DNA of 18,708 nt, taken from positions 1-18,708 of the forward strand of contig DLZA01000133.1 of the NCBI GenBank assembly GCA_003447515.1, written 5' to 3'. Within the stretch, counting starts at the first letter, position 1. Each line of letters begins with the position of its first letter. A program made the translations under genes and the position numbers. The notes beneath the pieces are model-generated. The model saw nothing but the letters and a program-made list of their open reading frames with translations, was not told the origin of the DNA and searched no databases. Source of the stretch: Paracoccaceae bacterium. GTDB lineage: Bacteria; Pseudomonadota; Alphaproteobacteria; Rhodobacterales; Rhodobacteraceae. Below are positions 1 through 7,717 of the stretch, one piece after another.

Positions 1-1
1 G

Positions 2-538
2 ATCGGCACCTTTGCATGGCAATCTATTAAACTTATGGCACGGGTCCCATTTGCGGACGCCTTTGTCATCATTCTGGTGACAATCGTGACCGTTTACAAA
101 GACCTCGCCATCGCAGTTGTCGTCGGGGTGATAGTATCAGCTTTGGTTTATGCCTGGAATGCCGCGTCGCGGATCTCTGCGACATCCCATCCATCTAAAT
201 CTGAACCAGGTGCACGGGTTTATGATATCGAGGGGCCACTATTCTTTGGCTCGGCCACACGGTTTCAAGAATTGTTCACACCCACTGATGACCCCGACAC
301 TGTAATCCTCGATTTCGCAGGCTCTCGTGTGGTGGATCAATCCGCCCTGCAGGCTATCGAAGCTATTGCCGAAAAATATGATGCAGCAGGTAAACGTTTG
401 ATGCTGCGCCATCTCAGTCAAGATTGCCATCAATTGTTAAATAAGGCAGGACAATTGATGGTCGATGCAGACGACGATCCTAATTACCGGCTCTCCGTTG
501 ACTACGACATCCAGCTTGGCCGCTTTGGCGGACACTAA
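2..538 (+). CDS. SulP-family anion transporter, C-terminal part (STAS domain)
   Basis: The frame is open from base 2, so the gene begins outside the window and about 178 codons remain. The first ~55 residues hold the last hydrophobic membrane segments (a valine/isoleucine-rich run around VTIVTVYKDLAIAVVVGVIV). The rest is a cytoplasmic STAS domain: it contains YDIEGPLFFGSA, then VILDFAGSRVVDQSALQAIE, the usual strand/helix with the conserved D-S pair, then a helix and strand ending in KRLMLRHLS. SulP proteins import sulfate, bicarbonate or other inorganic or dicarboxylic anions across the inner membrane; the substrate cannot be told from this part. The gene converges on the guanidinobutyrase-like gene with 108 bases between stops. 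Family assignment is firm, substrate unknown. Confidence 0.85.
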   Translation: MGTFAWQSIKLMARVPFADAFVIILVTIVTVYKDLAIAVVVGVIVSALVYAWNAASRISATSHPSKSEPGARVYDIEGPLFFGSATRFQELFTPTDDPDTVILDFAGSRVVDQSALQAIEAIAEKYDAAGKRLMLRHLSQDCHQLLNKAGQLMVDADDDPNYRLSVDYDIQLGRFGGH

Positions 539-570
539 CGTGACCAGTTTTCTAAAACTTATTTGAGGTG

Positions 571-594
571 GTCAGGAAAAGTTTGGCTCCTGAC
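571..594. terminator. Hairpin between convergent genes, possible bidirectional terminator
   Basis: GTCAGGA (571-577) and TCCTGAC (588-594) are perfect 7-base inverted arms around a 10-base loop. They sit between the SulP stop at 538 and the guanidinobutyrase-like stop at 647. Neither strand shows a clear U-run after the stem, so this is not a textbook intrinsic terminator. A second short inverted pair, AGTTTT/AAAACT, lies at about 546-559. Confidence 0.3.
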
Positions 595-646
595 TCCTAC
601 CTGACAACAGAATACTTGAAAGGCGCCAAAAGGCTCCCCCTTAAAA

Positions 647-1615
647 TTATTGCGGATCCAGATTTCCTGCGTTCACACCTGGAAGGATGCATAATATTTC
701 GAACAGTATACTAGCCCCAATCAGTGCTGTGTTTCCGCTTGGGTCATAAGGGGGTGAAACCTCTACTAAATCCACACCAATCACGTTCAACCCTCGCAAG
801 CTACGGATCAACTCCACCGCTTGCGGTGGTGTCAAACCACAGATCTCAGGCGTACCAGTTCCTGGTGCATAAGCAGGATCGAGACTGTCGATGTCAAAGG
901 TGATATAACAGGGCACATCGCCGATATGCTCCTTAATACGGACAGCCAGCGGTTCCAGGGATTGGTTCCACAACTCTTCAGCTTGTATAACTGTGAATCC
1001 CCATCGGCGCGCTTCATCAAAATCATCGGCAGCGTAGCCTGTGCCACGCAAACCAATCTGAAACACCCTTTCATCCTGTAGTAATCCCTCTTCATGTGCT
1101 CGCCGAAACGGAGTGCCATGAGCAATCTTTTCACCAAACATATTTTCGTTGATATCCGCATGGGCATCCACATGCACCAACGCGACAGGACCATGTTTCT
1201 TGGCGATAGATCGCAATATAGGTAGGGTCAACGTGTGATCACCACCAAGCGTCATCGGAACCACATCGTGCTGCAGTAACAAATCATAGTATTCTGTAAT
1301 CCGCCGAACCGAGTCCTTAAGATCGAACGTATTTATCGGCACATCTCCTAAATCTGCACAGTGCAAACTGTCAAAAGGTGCTGCACGTGTCCACATGTTA
1401 TAGGGGCGCAGCATATTGCTTTCAGCGCGAATAGCTTTGGGGCCAAACCGAGTTCCAGACCGCCAGCTGGTCCCTATATCCATAGGAATACCAATAAAGC
1501 CAACATCCAGCCCTTGGGCCGTTTCTGCTGTGGGTAGACGCATAAATGTGCCAGGCCCTCCAAAGCGTGGCATCTCATTTCCACCCAACGGTTGGTTGCG
1601 TGTGTGGTCGGTCAT
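647..1615 (-). CDS. gbuA: Ureohydrolase, probable 4-guanidinobutyrase (agmatinase family)
   Basis: The product is 322 residues and belongs to the arginase/agmatinase family, binuclear Mn enzymes that release urea from guanidino compounds. The metal ligands are all visible: GGDH with H127, DAHAD with D150, H152 and D154, and DIDSLDP with D241 and D243. The N-terminal stretch (PLGGNEMPRFGG, then FMRLP) and RSGTRFGP, RPYNM and MFGEKIAHGTPFRRA resemble, from memory, Pseudomonas guanidinobutyrase GbuA more than E. coli SpeB. That would give 4-guanidinobutyrate to GABA plus urea. I chose the ATG at 1615 rather than an in-frame GTG at 1699 because the latter would run 83 bases into the upstream agmatinase gene. 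The upstream stop is separated by one base (TGATATG), so translation is probably coupled. The family is certain; the substrate is inferred and could be another guanidino acid or agmatine. Confidence 0.8.
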   Translation of the reverse strand: MTDHTRNQPLGGNEMPRFGGPGTFMRLPTAETAQGLDVGFIGIPMDIGTSWRSGTRFGPKAIRAESNMLRPYNMWTRAAPFDSLHCADLGDVPINTFDLKDSVRRITEYYDLLLQHDVVPMTLGGDHTLTLPILRSIAKKHGPVALVHVDAHADINENMFGEKIAHGTPFRRAHEEGLLQDERVFQIGLRGTGYAADDFDEARRWGFTVIQAEELWNQSLEPLAVRIKEHIGDVPCYITFDIDSLDPAYAPGTGTPEICGLTPPQAVELIRSLRGLNVIGVDLVEVSPPYDPSGNTALIGASILFEILCILPGVNAGNLDPQ

Positions 1616-1616
1616 A

Positions 1617-2585
1617 TCAGGCCCCAAATTTTTGGTTATGAGCCCAAAGGCACAGCAATTCCACGGCAACGTGCGCTCCCGCAATTGCAGTTGCACCACT
1701 TGAGTCGTATTGGGGAGAAACTTCGACTACATCCATACCAACCACATTGATCCCGGCAAGACCCCGCAGAATAGCTGCCGCTTGCGCACTCGACAATCCG
1801 CCCCAAACGGGGGTACCTGTCCCGGGGGCAAAGGCTGGATCTAGGCAGTCTATATCGAAGGTTAAATAAGTTTGGCGATCACCTAAAATATTCTTGATTT
1901 TCTCAACCACCGTTTCTGGACCAATTCGGTGGACCTCTGGGGCATCAATCGTTGGAACGCCCAGATTGTCTGCATTTGTACTCCTAATGCCAACTTGAAC
2001 TGATCGTTCAATATCGACCAATCCCTCTTTCACCGCCTTGTAAAACATTGTCCCATGATCAATGCGGTCTGGATCATCGTCCACCCAAGTGTCTGAATGT
2101 GCATCAAAATGCAATAACGACAAAGGGCCATATTTTTCAGCGTGCGCTCTCAAAATTGGGTAGCTGACGTAATGGTCTCCCCCAATCGAAAGACATGCTG
2201 TATCAGTCGCTAAAATGCCGGAAATATGGTTCTGCAGCACCTTAGGAAATTCCCAAATCTTAGCGTGATCAAAAGCTAAGTCACCATAATCAACAACGTT
2301 GAACTCGGTCATTGGGTCCACGTCCCAGCCATACGGCGCATCAGGGGATTGCAGCGTACTCGCTTCGCGCACAGCGCGTGGACCAAACCGTGTGCCAGGG
2401 CGATTGGTCACGGCACAATCAAATGGAATGCCCGTTACTGCAACGTCCACACCCGTTAAATCTTTCGTGTATTTGCGACGCAGGAACGAAGTCGCCCCCG
2501 CATATGTCGCTTCAAAAGCATTCCCTTTCAGGATCTCACGTGTGAAAGCTTCGTCAATTACGTTTGCTGCGTCTTCCAATGCCAT
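1617..2585 (-). CDS. speB: Agmatinase (agmatine ureohydrolase)
   Basis: The product is 322 residues and closely resembles the E. coli SpeB type: agmatine plus water to putrescine plus urea, in the cytoplasm. Metal ligands are H138 in GGDH, D161, H163 and D165 in DAHSD, and D244 and D246 in FDIDCLDPAFAPGTGTP. Other SpeB-like stretches are IDHGTMFYKAVKEGL, VQVGIRS and NVVGMDVVEVSP. The start is the ATG at 2585, which has TGGAGAGA with GGAG eight bases upstream; an in-frame GTG at 2618 and ATG at 2612 lack such a site. It is the first gene of a two-gene unit with the guanidinobutyrase-like gene, and its promoter should lie in the 394 bases before it. The two genes have exactly the same length, 969 bases, but clearly different sequences. 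Confidence 0.9.
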   Translation of the reverse strand: MALEDAANVIDEAFTREILKGNAFEATYAGATSFLRRKYTKDLTGVDVAVTGIPFDCAVTNRPGTRFGPRAVREASTLQSPDAPYGWDVDPMTEFNVVDYGDLAFDHAKIWEFPKVLQNHISGILATDTACLSIGGDHYVSYPILRAHAEKYGPLSLLHFDAHSDTWVDDDPDRIDHGTMFYKAVKEGLVDIERSVQVGIRSTNADNLGVPTIDAPEVHRIGPETVVEKIKNILGDRQTYLTFDIDCLDPAFAPGTGTPVWGGLSSAQAAAILRGLAGINVVGMDVVEVSPQYDSSGATAIAGAHVAVELLCLWAHNQKFGA

Positions 2586-2979
2586 ATCTGTCTCTCCATT
2601 TGGAACTAGCATTTGCACATCGGATCAAAAAGGCAAACTAGTTAAAGCATCTACATAGGATTATCCACCAGATTCGAGCGTCATAAGTTCCAATTTAGGC
2701 AAATTTCGTCGAATAAGCCCGTAGCCAGAAAAATTTAGGGCTTCAACCACTTTAAAAAATAATTATGTCCAGATCTTCACTACTTTTCTAAGTGATAATA
2801 AAGCGTCATCTTGTAGTGCCAAAACATTCAGAAATTGAAGTCCCAAAGATAATTGTTTGCCCGCTCAATATATTTAAGAACATCTAGCTTACAGAGTTAA
2901 TAGTATCCGACTCAAGGGACGTAAAATCTCAAAGACTGCTATGTTTTTAGGTACTCTTTTTATAGGGAATTCACACAGA
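2586..2979. other. Gene-free stretch upstream of speB
   Basis: This AT-rich region lies between the histidine kinase stop and the speB start, both on the minus strand. It must carry the speB promoter unless the genes are cotranscribed. I find no convincing -35/-10 pair with correct spacing, no T-tailed hairpin after the kinase gene, and no credible small gene. A weak TCACT/AGTGA stem (2777-2781 with 2791-2795) is the only inverted pair that I noticed. Confidence 0.6.
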
Positions 2980-4014
2980 TCAAAAGCTTAGCGGGAGAAG
3001 TACCGAAAATGTGCTGCCCTGGCCTTTAGTGCTGTCAATTTGCAGTCTTCCACGATGGCGCATCAAAATATGTTTAACAATTGCCAGCCCAAGGCCCGTA
3101 CCACCTTTGTCACGCGAACGCCCTTTGTCGATGCGGTAGAACCTTTCCGTTAGGCGCGCGATATGTTCTGGCTCAATACCTTCACCCTGATCAACAACAC
3201 TGATGCACACGGTACCAGGCTCTTTTTCATCAATGAACGATGATATAAAAACTGTGGACCCTGGGCTGGAATATTTGGCGGCGTTTTCAATCAAATTCGA
3301 AAACACCTGAGTAAGCTCATCCACATCACCAAATATCTCAGGCAGATCGTCGGTTAAAATTGTCGTAACATTGGTTTGTTCTTTGTCCAAAATTGGCGCT
3401 AATGATGCGGATACACGTTCTATGATCGGGTTTATCGAAACCTTCTCTGTTGGCGCAAAACGTTCGCTCGACTGTACCTTAGACAACGACAGCAAATCAT
3501 CAATCAGCCGCGCCATACGGGCTGCTTCTTTTTCCATCAGTTTCAAAAAACGATCGGATGCCTGTTCGTCAGATCTCGCTGGTCCCTGCAAAGTTTCGAT
3601 AAACCCGTAAAGCGCAGTCAGTGGCGAACGCAATTCGTGGCTGACGTTGGCAACAAAGTCTGTCCGCATTTGTTCAGCTTCCAGGATGTGGCTAACATCC
3701 TCAAAGCTGACCACTACCGTAGCGGTAGTGCTACCCCCGTCAGTATCAAGCGGCGCAACAGTCATTCGAAAAGATGTTGGGACCACAAGTTGCAAACGAA
3801 CATCTACGCTTTGGCGGTTCCCGCCCTCAAGCACATCTTCAACTGCGCGGATGCAACGTTTGTTGGGCACCAGATTTGCCAACTTCTTAACTCGCTGCTC
3901 TTTGCCAAACAAACTTACAGAGGCGGCATTACGATACACGATAGTTTGGTTCATATTTACGATGAACACGGCAACACTGAGTGCGTCAAGAATGCTTTCA
4001 ATTTTGGGGTCCAT
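2980..4014 (-). CDS. PhoR-like sensor histidine kinase, no membrane segment
   Basis: The product is 344 residues. Residues about 4-110 look like a PAS sensor domain (ILDALSVAVFIVNMNQTIVYRN). HisKA follows with the phospho-accepting H126 in FVANVSHELRSPLTALYGF, and then an HATPase_c domain with N244 (SNLIENAAKYS), DQGEGI at 275-280, an F box (RFYRID) and GTGLGL at 305-310. This order is that of PhoR-type kinases, which phosphorylate an OmpR/PhoB-type regulator. PhoR usually has N-terminal membrane helices; none is visible here, so the protein is probably cytoplasmic. AAGGAG (4023-4028) lies just before the ATG, so the start is well set. No response regulator or pst/pho gene is in the window, so partner and signal are unknown. 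It is divergent from the DUF1127 gene. Confidence 0.85.
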   Translation of the reverse strand: MDPKIESILDALSVAVFIVNMNQTIVYRNAASVSLFGKEQRVKKLANLVPNKRCIRAVEDVLEGGNRQSVDVRLQLVVPTSFRMTVAPLDTDGGSTTATVVVSFEDVSHILEAEQMRTDFVANVSHELRSPLTALYGFIETLQGPARSDEQASDRFLKLMEKEAARMARLIDDLLSLSKVQSSERFAPTEKVSINPIIERVSASLAPILDKEQTNVTTILTDDLPEIFGDVDELTQVFSNLIENAAKYSSPGSTVFISSFIDEKEPGTVCISVVDQGEGIEPEHIARLTERFYRIDKGRSRDKGGTGLGLAIVKHILMRHRGRLQIDSTKGQGSTFSVLLPLSF

Positions 4015-4145
4015 ACGCGGATCTCCTTCAGGTTAATATTGCATGTCGGATAAAAAGCGCAGCCTCAACCTAATTATTTGCCTGTATTTTAGTAAATTTG
4101 AATAATAATCTCGTCTTTTACAATTTGAGAAAAAAATTTATTTAA

Positions 4146-4154
4146 ATTATAACA
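4146..4154 (-). promoter_or_regulatory. Candidate extended -10 promoter for the histidine kinase
   Basis: Read on the minus strand this is TGTTATAAT, a perfect extended -10 (TGnTATAAT). No good -35 lies 16-18 bases upstream, which extended -10 promoters can lack. Transcription would start near 4139, giving a leader of about 125 bases before the kinase ATG at 4014. The surroundings are very AT-rich, so chance matches are common. Confidence 0.4.
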
Positions 4155-4199
4155 ATGCCTTAAGCGGAGCTTTGCCACAGACGCATAGCGGGATTGCCA

Positions 4200-4271
4200 T
4201 ATTATCCATTGTCCTGATAAGTCCACGGGACCATCTCCAGGACATGAAAAGAGCGAAAGCTCTGCTCCCAA
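4200..4271 (+). promoter_or_regulatory. Candidate promoter and structured 5' leader of the DUF1127 gene
   Basis: TATTAT at 4200-4205 is a possible -10 without a clear -35; the preceding bases read CCATAT, which also resembles a heat-shock sigma -10. Transcription would begin near 4212, right at an RNA that can fold. TGTCCTG (4210-4216) pairs perfectly with CAGGACA (4238-4244), enclosing GTCC/GGAC (4221-4224 with 4228-4231). Then AGAGC-GAAA-GCTCT (4250-4263) forms a five-pair stem closed by a GNRA tetraloop. The ribosome-binding site GAGAGG and the ATG at 4294 follow. Folding is inferred by eye. Confidence 0.4.
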
Positions 4272-4293
4272 ACCAAGATGAGAGGGTTCGACA

Positions 4294-4524
4294 ATGGCCT
4301 ATATTACAGACACAACACACAGCTTTACCTCAAACGTAGCATCTGCAATGAACACAGTCACAACTAGCTTTGCAGCGCTGTTCTCCAATATTTCCTCAGC
4401 CAGCTCACGCGGGCAATTCTTGCAGGAACTGCAAGCTATGGATGACACAACGTTGATGGCGACGCATGGCATTTCCCGCGGTGATATCGTTGGCTACGTG
4501 TTCCGCGACAAACTGGTTCCTTAA
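4294..4524 (+). CDS. Small DUF1127 (YjiS-like) protein
   Basis: This 76-residue protein has a serine/threonine-rich N-terminal half and a C-terminal DUF1127-type segment at about residues 38-71: RGQFLQELQAMDDTTLMATHGISRGDIVGYVFRD, given here only as RGQFLQELQAMDD and HGISRGDI for its key parts. The pattern L-x2-L-x2-[ML]-D-D-x2-L-x4-G-I-x-R-x-D-I is typical. Some alphaproteobacterial DUF1127 proteins bind RNA or affect small-RNA turnover, but those are short and arginine-rich; this longer form is of unknown function. The start is supported by GAGAGG about eight bases upstream of the ATG. The stop is only four bases from the convergent aminotransferase stop. Confidence 0.75.
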   Translation: MAYITDTTHSFTSNVASAMNTVTTSFAALFSNISSASSRGQFLQELQAMDDTTLMATHGISRGDIVGYVFRDKLVP

Positions 4525-4528
4525 CCCA

Positions 4529-5917
4529 CTAATGCATTAAACCATCAGATTTGAGACCCGCAAGGGTCTCATCTAAAGCTTGAACAGCCCGGGCACACAT
4601 CAGATCAATTTCAACTAAGGAAATGATTAAAGGTGGCGATATAATCATAGTATCACCTACATGCCGCATCACTAATCCATTGGCAAAACACCGTTCCCGA
4701 CAGCGTAGGCCAACTGTACCTGTGTCCGCTTTAAAAGGCGCGCGGCTAGGTTTATCCGGGGAAAGTTCCAACGCGCCCATCAATCCAATGCAACGGGCTT
4801 CTGCCACCAGTGGATGATCAGCTAATTCTTTCCACTTTTTAGCTAAATAGGGTGCTGCTTTGTTTTTGACACGGGCAACGATGCCTTCTTCATCAAGCAA
4901 GCGCAGGTTTTCCAATGCTACAGCGCATGCCACGGGATGTCCTGAGTAGGTGTAGCCATGGGCGAATTCGTCTGAGTTGATAACCTCAGCAACTGTGTCA
5001 CTTACAACAGAGCCTCCAATTGGCTGGTATCCAGAGGAAAGTCCTTTTGCAATCGTCATCACATCTGGGCGAATATTAAGTGTTTGAGAGCCAAACCACT
5101 CACCAGTGCGGCCAAAACCACAGATTACTTCATCTGCAATCAGCAAGATATCACGTTCATCACAAATGCGTTGAATTTCTGGCCAGTAGGTTTCAGGCGG
5201 TATGATCACAGCACCCGCTCCTTGGATCGGTTCAGCTATAAAGGCGGCAATTTTATCTTCGCCAATACGGTCGATTTCTTTTTCTAATAATCGCGCCCGT
5301 TGCAACCCAAATTCAGCAGGATCCATATCACCACCCTCGCCGTACCAATAAGGCTGGTCGATATGCGTGATATTAGGGATTGGCATACCGCCCTGGGCAT
5401 GCATAAAAGCCATTCCGCCAAGGCTTGCAGACCCCATAGAGGACCCATGGTAGCCATTTTTACGGCTAATGATCACTTTCTTGTTAGGTTTACCCACCAG
5501 TGCCCAGTACTGGCGTACAAGGCGAATATTCGTATCGTTTGCTTCAGATCCAGAGGAAGCAAAAAATGTATGATTCATTCCCTCAGGCGTCAGTTCCGCG
5601 ATGCGCGAAGATAACGCCACCACAGGCGGATGTGTGGTTTGAAAAAATGTGTTGTAATAAGGAAGTTGTTCCATCTGTCTAGCCGCCGCATCCGCAAGTT
5701 CATGCCGGCCATAACCGAGATTTACGCACCATAGACCTGCCATTCCATCAAGAATTTCCACACCTTCACTATCAGTCAGCATTACACCTTTGGCCTGCGT
5801 GATCACACGCGCGCCTTTAGCATGGAGCTCATCCCCTTTGGTGAATGGGTGCATGTGATGGGCTGCGTCAAGGCGCTGAAGATCAACGGTTGGCAAGTGG
5901 TTGTCGATGCGCTTCAT
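4529..5917 (-). CDS. spuC: Class III aminotransferase, putrescine--pyruvate aminotransferase-like
   Basis: The product is 462 residues, a PLP enzyme of fold type I. Visible features are GLWCVNLGYGR (61-71), YYNTFFQTTHPP (87-98), the phosphate-binding SSGSEAND (121-128), NGYHGSS (154-160), D262 in ADEVICGFGRTGEW, and the Schiff-base K291 in TIAKGLSSGYQPIGG. These match, from memory, Pseudomonas SpuC, which transfers the amino group of putrescine to pyruvate to give 4-aminobutanal and alanine. The agmatinase 2 kb away would supply putrescine. Related enzymes act on beta-alanine, taurine or other omega-amines, so the substrate is not certain. AAAGGAA (5924-5930) sets the ATG. It is the last gene of the minus-strand run starting at 8512, 68 bases behind the SDR gene. 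Confidence 0.8.
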   Translation of the reverse strand: MKRIDNHLPTVDLQRLDAAHHMHPFTKGDELHAKGARVITQAKGVMLTDSEGVEILDGMAGLWCVNLGYGRHELADAAARQMEQLPYYNTFFQTTHPPVVALSSRIAELTPEGMNHTFFASSGSEANDTNIRLVRQYWALVGKPNKKVIISRKNGYHGSSMGSASLGGMAFMHAQGGMPIPNITHIDQPYWYGEGGDMDPAEFGLQRARLLEKEIDRIGEDKIAAFIAEPIQGAGAVIIPPETYWPEIQRICDERDILLIADEVICGFGRTGEWFGSQTLNIRPDVMTIAKGLSSGYQPIGGSVVSDTVAEVINSDEFAHGYTYSGHPVACAVALENLRLLDEEGIVARVKNKAAPYLAKKWKELADHPLVAEARCIGLMGALELSPDKPSRAPFKADTGTVGLRCRERCFANGLVMRHVGDTMIISPPLIISLVEIDLMCARAVQALDETLAGLKSDGLMH

Positions 5918-5985
5918 GTGCGGTTCCTTTCACAAATGTCTCAGGGATGTAACTCCGCCTCAGCGAAAGGGTCAAATGGAATCGC

Positions 5986-6699
5986 TCAGATCATCGGCTC
6001 GTCAAAGGATTGTATGCGAAATTCAGGAACAGATGCTGTATTAGGAAGGGCAATAGCGAGGGCGGCGATCTCGGCCAGTTCTTCGGGCTGGGTCATGGTT
6101 TCTAGTGAGCGATCCGTCAGTGGTTCCGCCATGTCCGTTGCTACAAACCCAGGACAAAGAGCAGTTGCCCGAAGCCCATCATCCCAACCATCACTCCGAG
6201 TTTGAGCAGTTAAGGCCATCAAAGCAAACTTGCTCATAGCGTAGGCCACATGCTTTCCAACCACACGTTTACCCGACATCGAGGCTACGTTAACTACGCG
6301 CCCCTGCCCGGTTTTGCGCAAGTGTGGCATCCCACTACGCAGCAGCAAAAGTGGGCCTTTGATATTCACCGCGAGCACATCATCGAAATCACTTAGATCA
6401 CCATATTCGATAGTGAAATCAGAGTATCGTGCCGCATTGTTCACAATCCCATCGAGGCGCCCGAAGCGATCTACAGTTTGCGCAACCCAGTTTTTGGCCA
6501 TACTCACATCACGCGCATCATAAGCGGACAACAGAACGCGATCGGGGTCCCAACCCACAGTCAGGGCTTCAACTTTCAAGACATCGCGAGCACCCAGAGA
6601 CACTATGTAACCTTTATCATATAGACACTTTGCTACAGCCGCCCCAATCCCTCGATTTGCACCTGAAACCATCACAACACGGCCCTTTGGATCAATCAT
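5986..6699 (-). CDS. Short-chain dehydrogenase/reductase (SDR)
   Basis: The product is 237 residues, a classical SDR. The cofactor motif is SGANRGIG (12-19), followed by GARD (36-39), whose arginine suggests NADP(H). NNAA (87-90) and the catalytic set S140, Y153 and K157 (YAMSK) are present. Classical SDRs interconvert alcohols and ketones or aldehydes; the substrate cannot be read. AGGAGG just before the ATG makes the start firm. The EamA transporter gene ends only 13 bases upstream and the aminotransferase follows, so the three are probably cotranscribed. The dehydrogenase might act on the aldehyde or ketone made by the aminotransferase, but this is inferred from position only. Confidence 0.88.
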   Translation of the reverse strand: MIDPKGRVVMVSGANRGIGAAVAKCLYDKGYIVSLGARDVLKVEALTVGWDPDRVLLSAYDARDVSMAKNWVAQTVDRFGRLDGIVNNAARYSDFTIEYGDLSDFDDVLAVNIKGPLLLLRSGMPHLRKTGQGRVVNVASMSGKRVVGKHVAYAMSKFALMALTAQTRSDGWDDGLRATALCPGFVATDMAEPLTDRSLETMTQPEELAEIAALAIALPNTASVPEFRIQSFDEPMI

Positions 6700-6712
6700 A
6701 GCGGCCCTCCTT

Positions 6713-7630
6713 TTAAGTTTTCATGGCTACAGCTGGTGGCGTTTTAACCACCCGTGACAACACCCATTCGCGGTATGAAATAAAGCTGACCGACGCAATA
6801 ATAATACCGCCGCCCATTAATACCCAGAAATCGATCTTTTCGTTAAATACAACGTAGCCCAAAAGCGATGCCCAGACCAATTGTAAAAATGTAACAGGCT
6901 GTGTGACAGCAAGCGGAGCAGCACTGAGTGCTTTAGTCATAGTGAAATGGCCAGCCGTGGCAAAGATTGCCACAAGAAATAGCCACATCACGTCACTTGA
7001 AGAAGGCGGAGTCCAAACTGCATATGCAAAAGGAGCAATGCCAATGGTAACAAAGAACGATAGCATTCCGACCACCACTGCTGGGTTCGCATGCATGCTG
7101 AGCCGTTTTGCTAAAAGGTAGGAAACCGCAAACAGGGGTGCTGTGATTAACATGGCAGTCTGGCCTTCATTAATCGCCTCAATGCCTGGACGCAGGATTA
7201 CCATCGCACCGATAAAAGCAGCAACAATCGCAAGAATCCGCCTTGTGGCTAACTTTTCACCTAAGAAAACTGCGGCACCTACTGCTATGTATATGGGAGA
7301 GAGGTAGCCAATCGCAGTTACTTCGGCAATTGGGATGCGAGCCATAGCATAAAACCACAGGATCACACCTAACGCGTGGCACAGGCCACGAATGGAATAA
7401 AGTACGACGTCACCGCGAGTAAACCCACCCTTCAAAATCTCACCCATGAAAGGAAGCATGATGAAAAGGCCAATAATATAGCGAATAAATGCGGCCTGTG
7501 CAGCGGGTACGTCTGACCCAATATACCTCACTATGCCAGTGACACAAACGAACAATAGGCCGGTCACCACCATCCAACTAGTGGCAATCCAAGGGCGTCC
7601 CACGTCGACTGGTGAAAGTGTTGAAGTCAT
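6713..7630 (-). CDS. EamA-domain DMT-family transporter
   Basis: From the ATG at 7630 the protein has 305 residues, the usual size for the drug/metabolite transporter family, with ten hydrophobic segments in two halves and conserved EamA-type stretches such as IRYIIGLFIMLPF, AIGYLSPIYIAVGAAVFLGE and QPVTFLQLVWASLLGYVVF. Proteins of this family move small metabolites across the inner membrane, often outward; the substrate is unknown. An in-frame TTG at 7684 would add 18 residues; I prefer the ATG because the family usually starts close to the first membrane helix, though its ribosome site (GAGCGG) is weak. The gene is followed after 13 bases by the SDR gene. Confidence 0.85.
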   Translation of the reverse strand: MTSTLSPVDVGRPWIATSWMVVTGLLFVCVTGIVRYIGSDVPAAQAAFIRYIIGLFIMLPFMGEILKGGFTRGDVVLYSIRGLCHALGVILWFYAMARIPIAEVTAIGYLSPIYIAVGAAVFLGEKLATRRILAIVAAFIGAMVILRPGIEAINEGQTAMLITAPLFAVSYLLAKRLSMHANPAVVVGMLSFFVTIGIAPFAYAVWTPPSSSDVMWLFLVAIFATAGHFTMTKALSAAPLAVTQPVTFLQLVWASLLGYVVFNEKIDFWVLMGGGIIIASVSFISYREWVLSRVVKTPPAVAMKT

Positions 7631-7696
7631 TGAACCGCTCACATTGATCTCAAACAAACAACCTAAGATTAAAACAAAGTACAAGCACTGGGTTGC

Positions 7697-7711
7697 ACGA
7701 CGCCGCGTCGT
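7697..7711. promoter_or_regulatory. 15-base palindrome between hydrolase and EamA genes
   Basis: ACGACGC, one central C, then GCGTCGT: seven perfect pairs on each side. It lies 7 bases downstream (minus strand) of the hydrolase stop and 67 bases upstream of the transporter ATG. A one-base loop does not suit an RNA hairpin, although five pairs with a five-base loop are possible. It could be a protein-binding site or help to stop or process the transcript; there is no U-run. Confidence 0.35.
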
Positions 7712-7717
7712 AGGGCG

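Noticed and set aside
832..1194. 120-codon open frame on the minus strand inside the guanidinobutyrase-like gene
   Set aside because: It lies in another frame of a clearly conserved enzyme gene on the same strand, and its sequence resembles no family.
4089..4271. 60-codon minus-strand frame in the gap between the kinase and DUF1127 genes
   Set aside because: It has no good ribosome site, an odd composition at its end, and covers the likely promoters of both neighbours.
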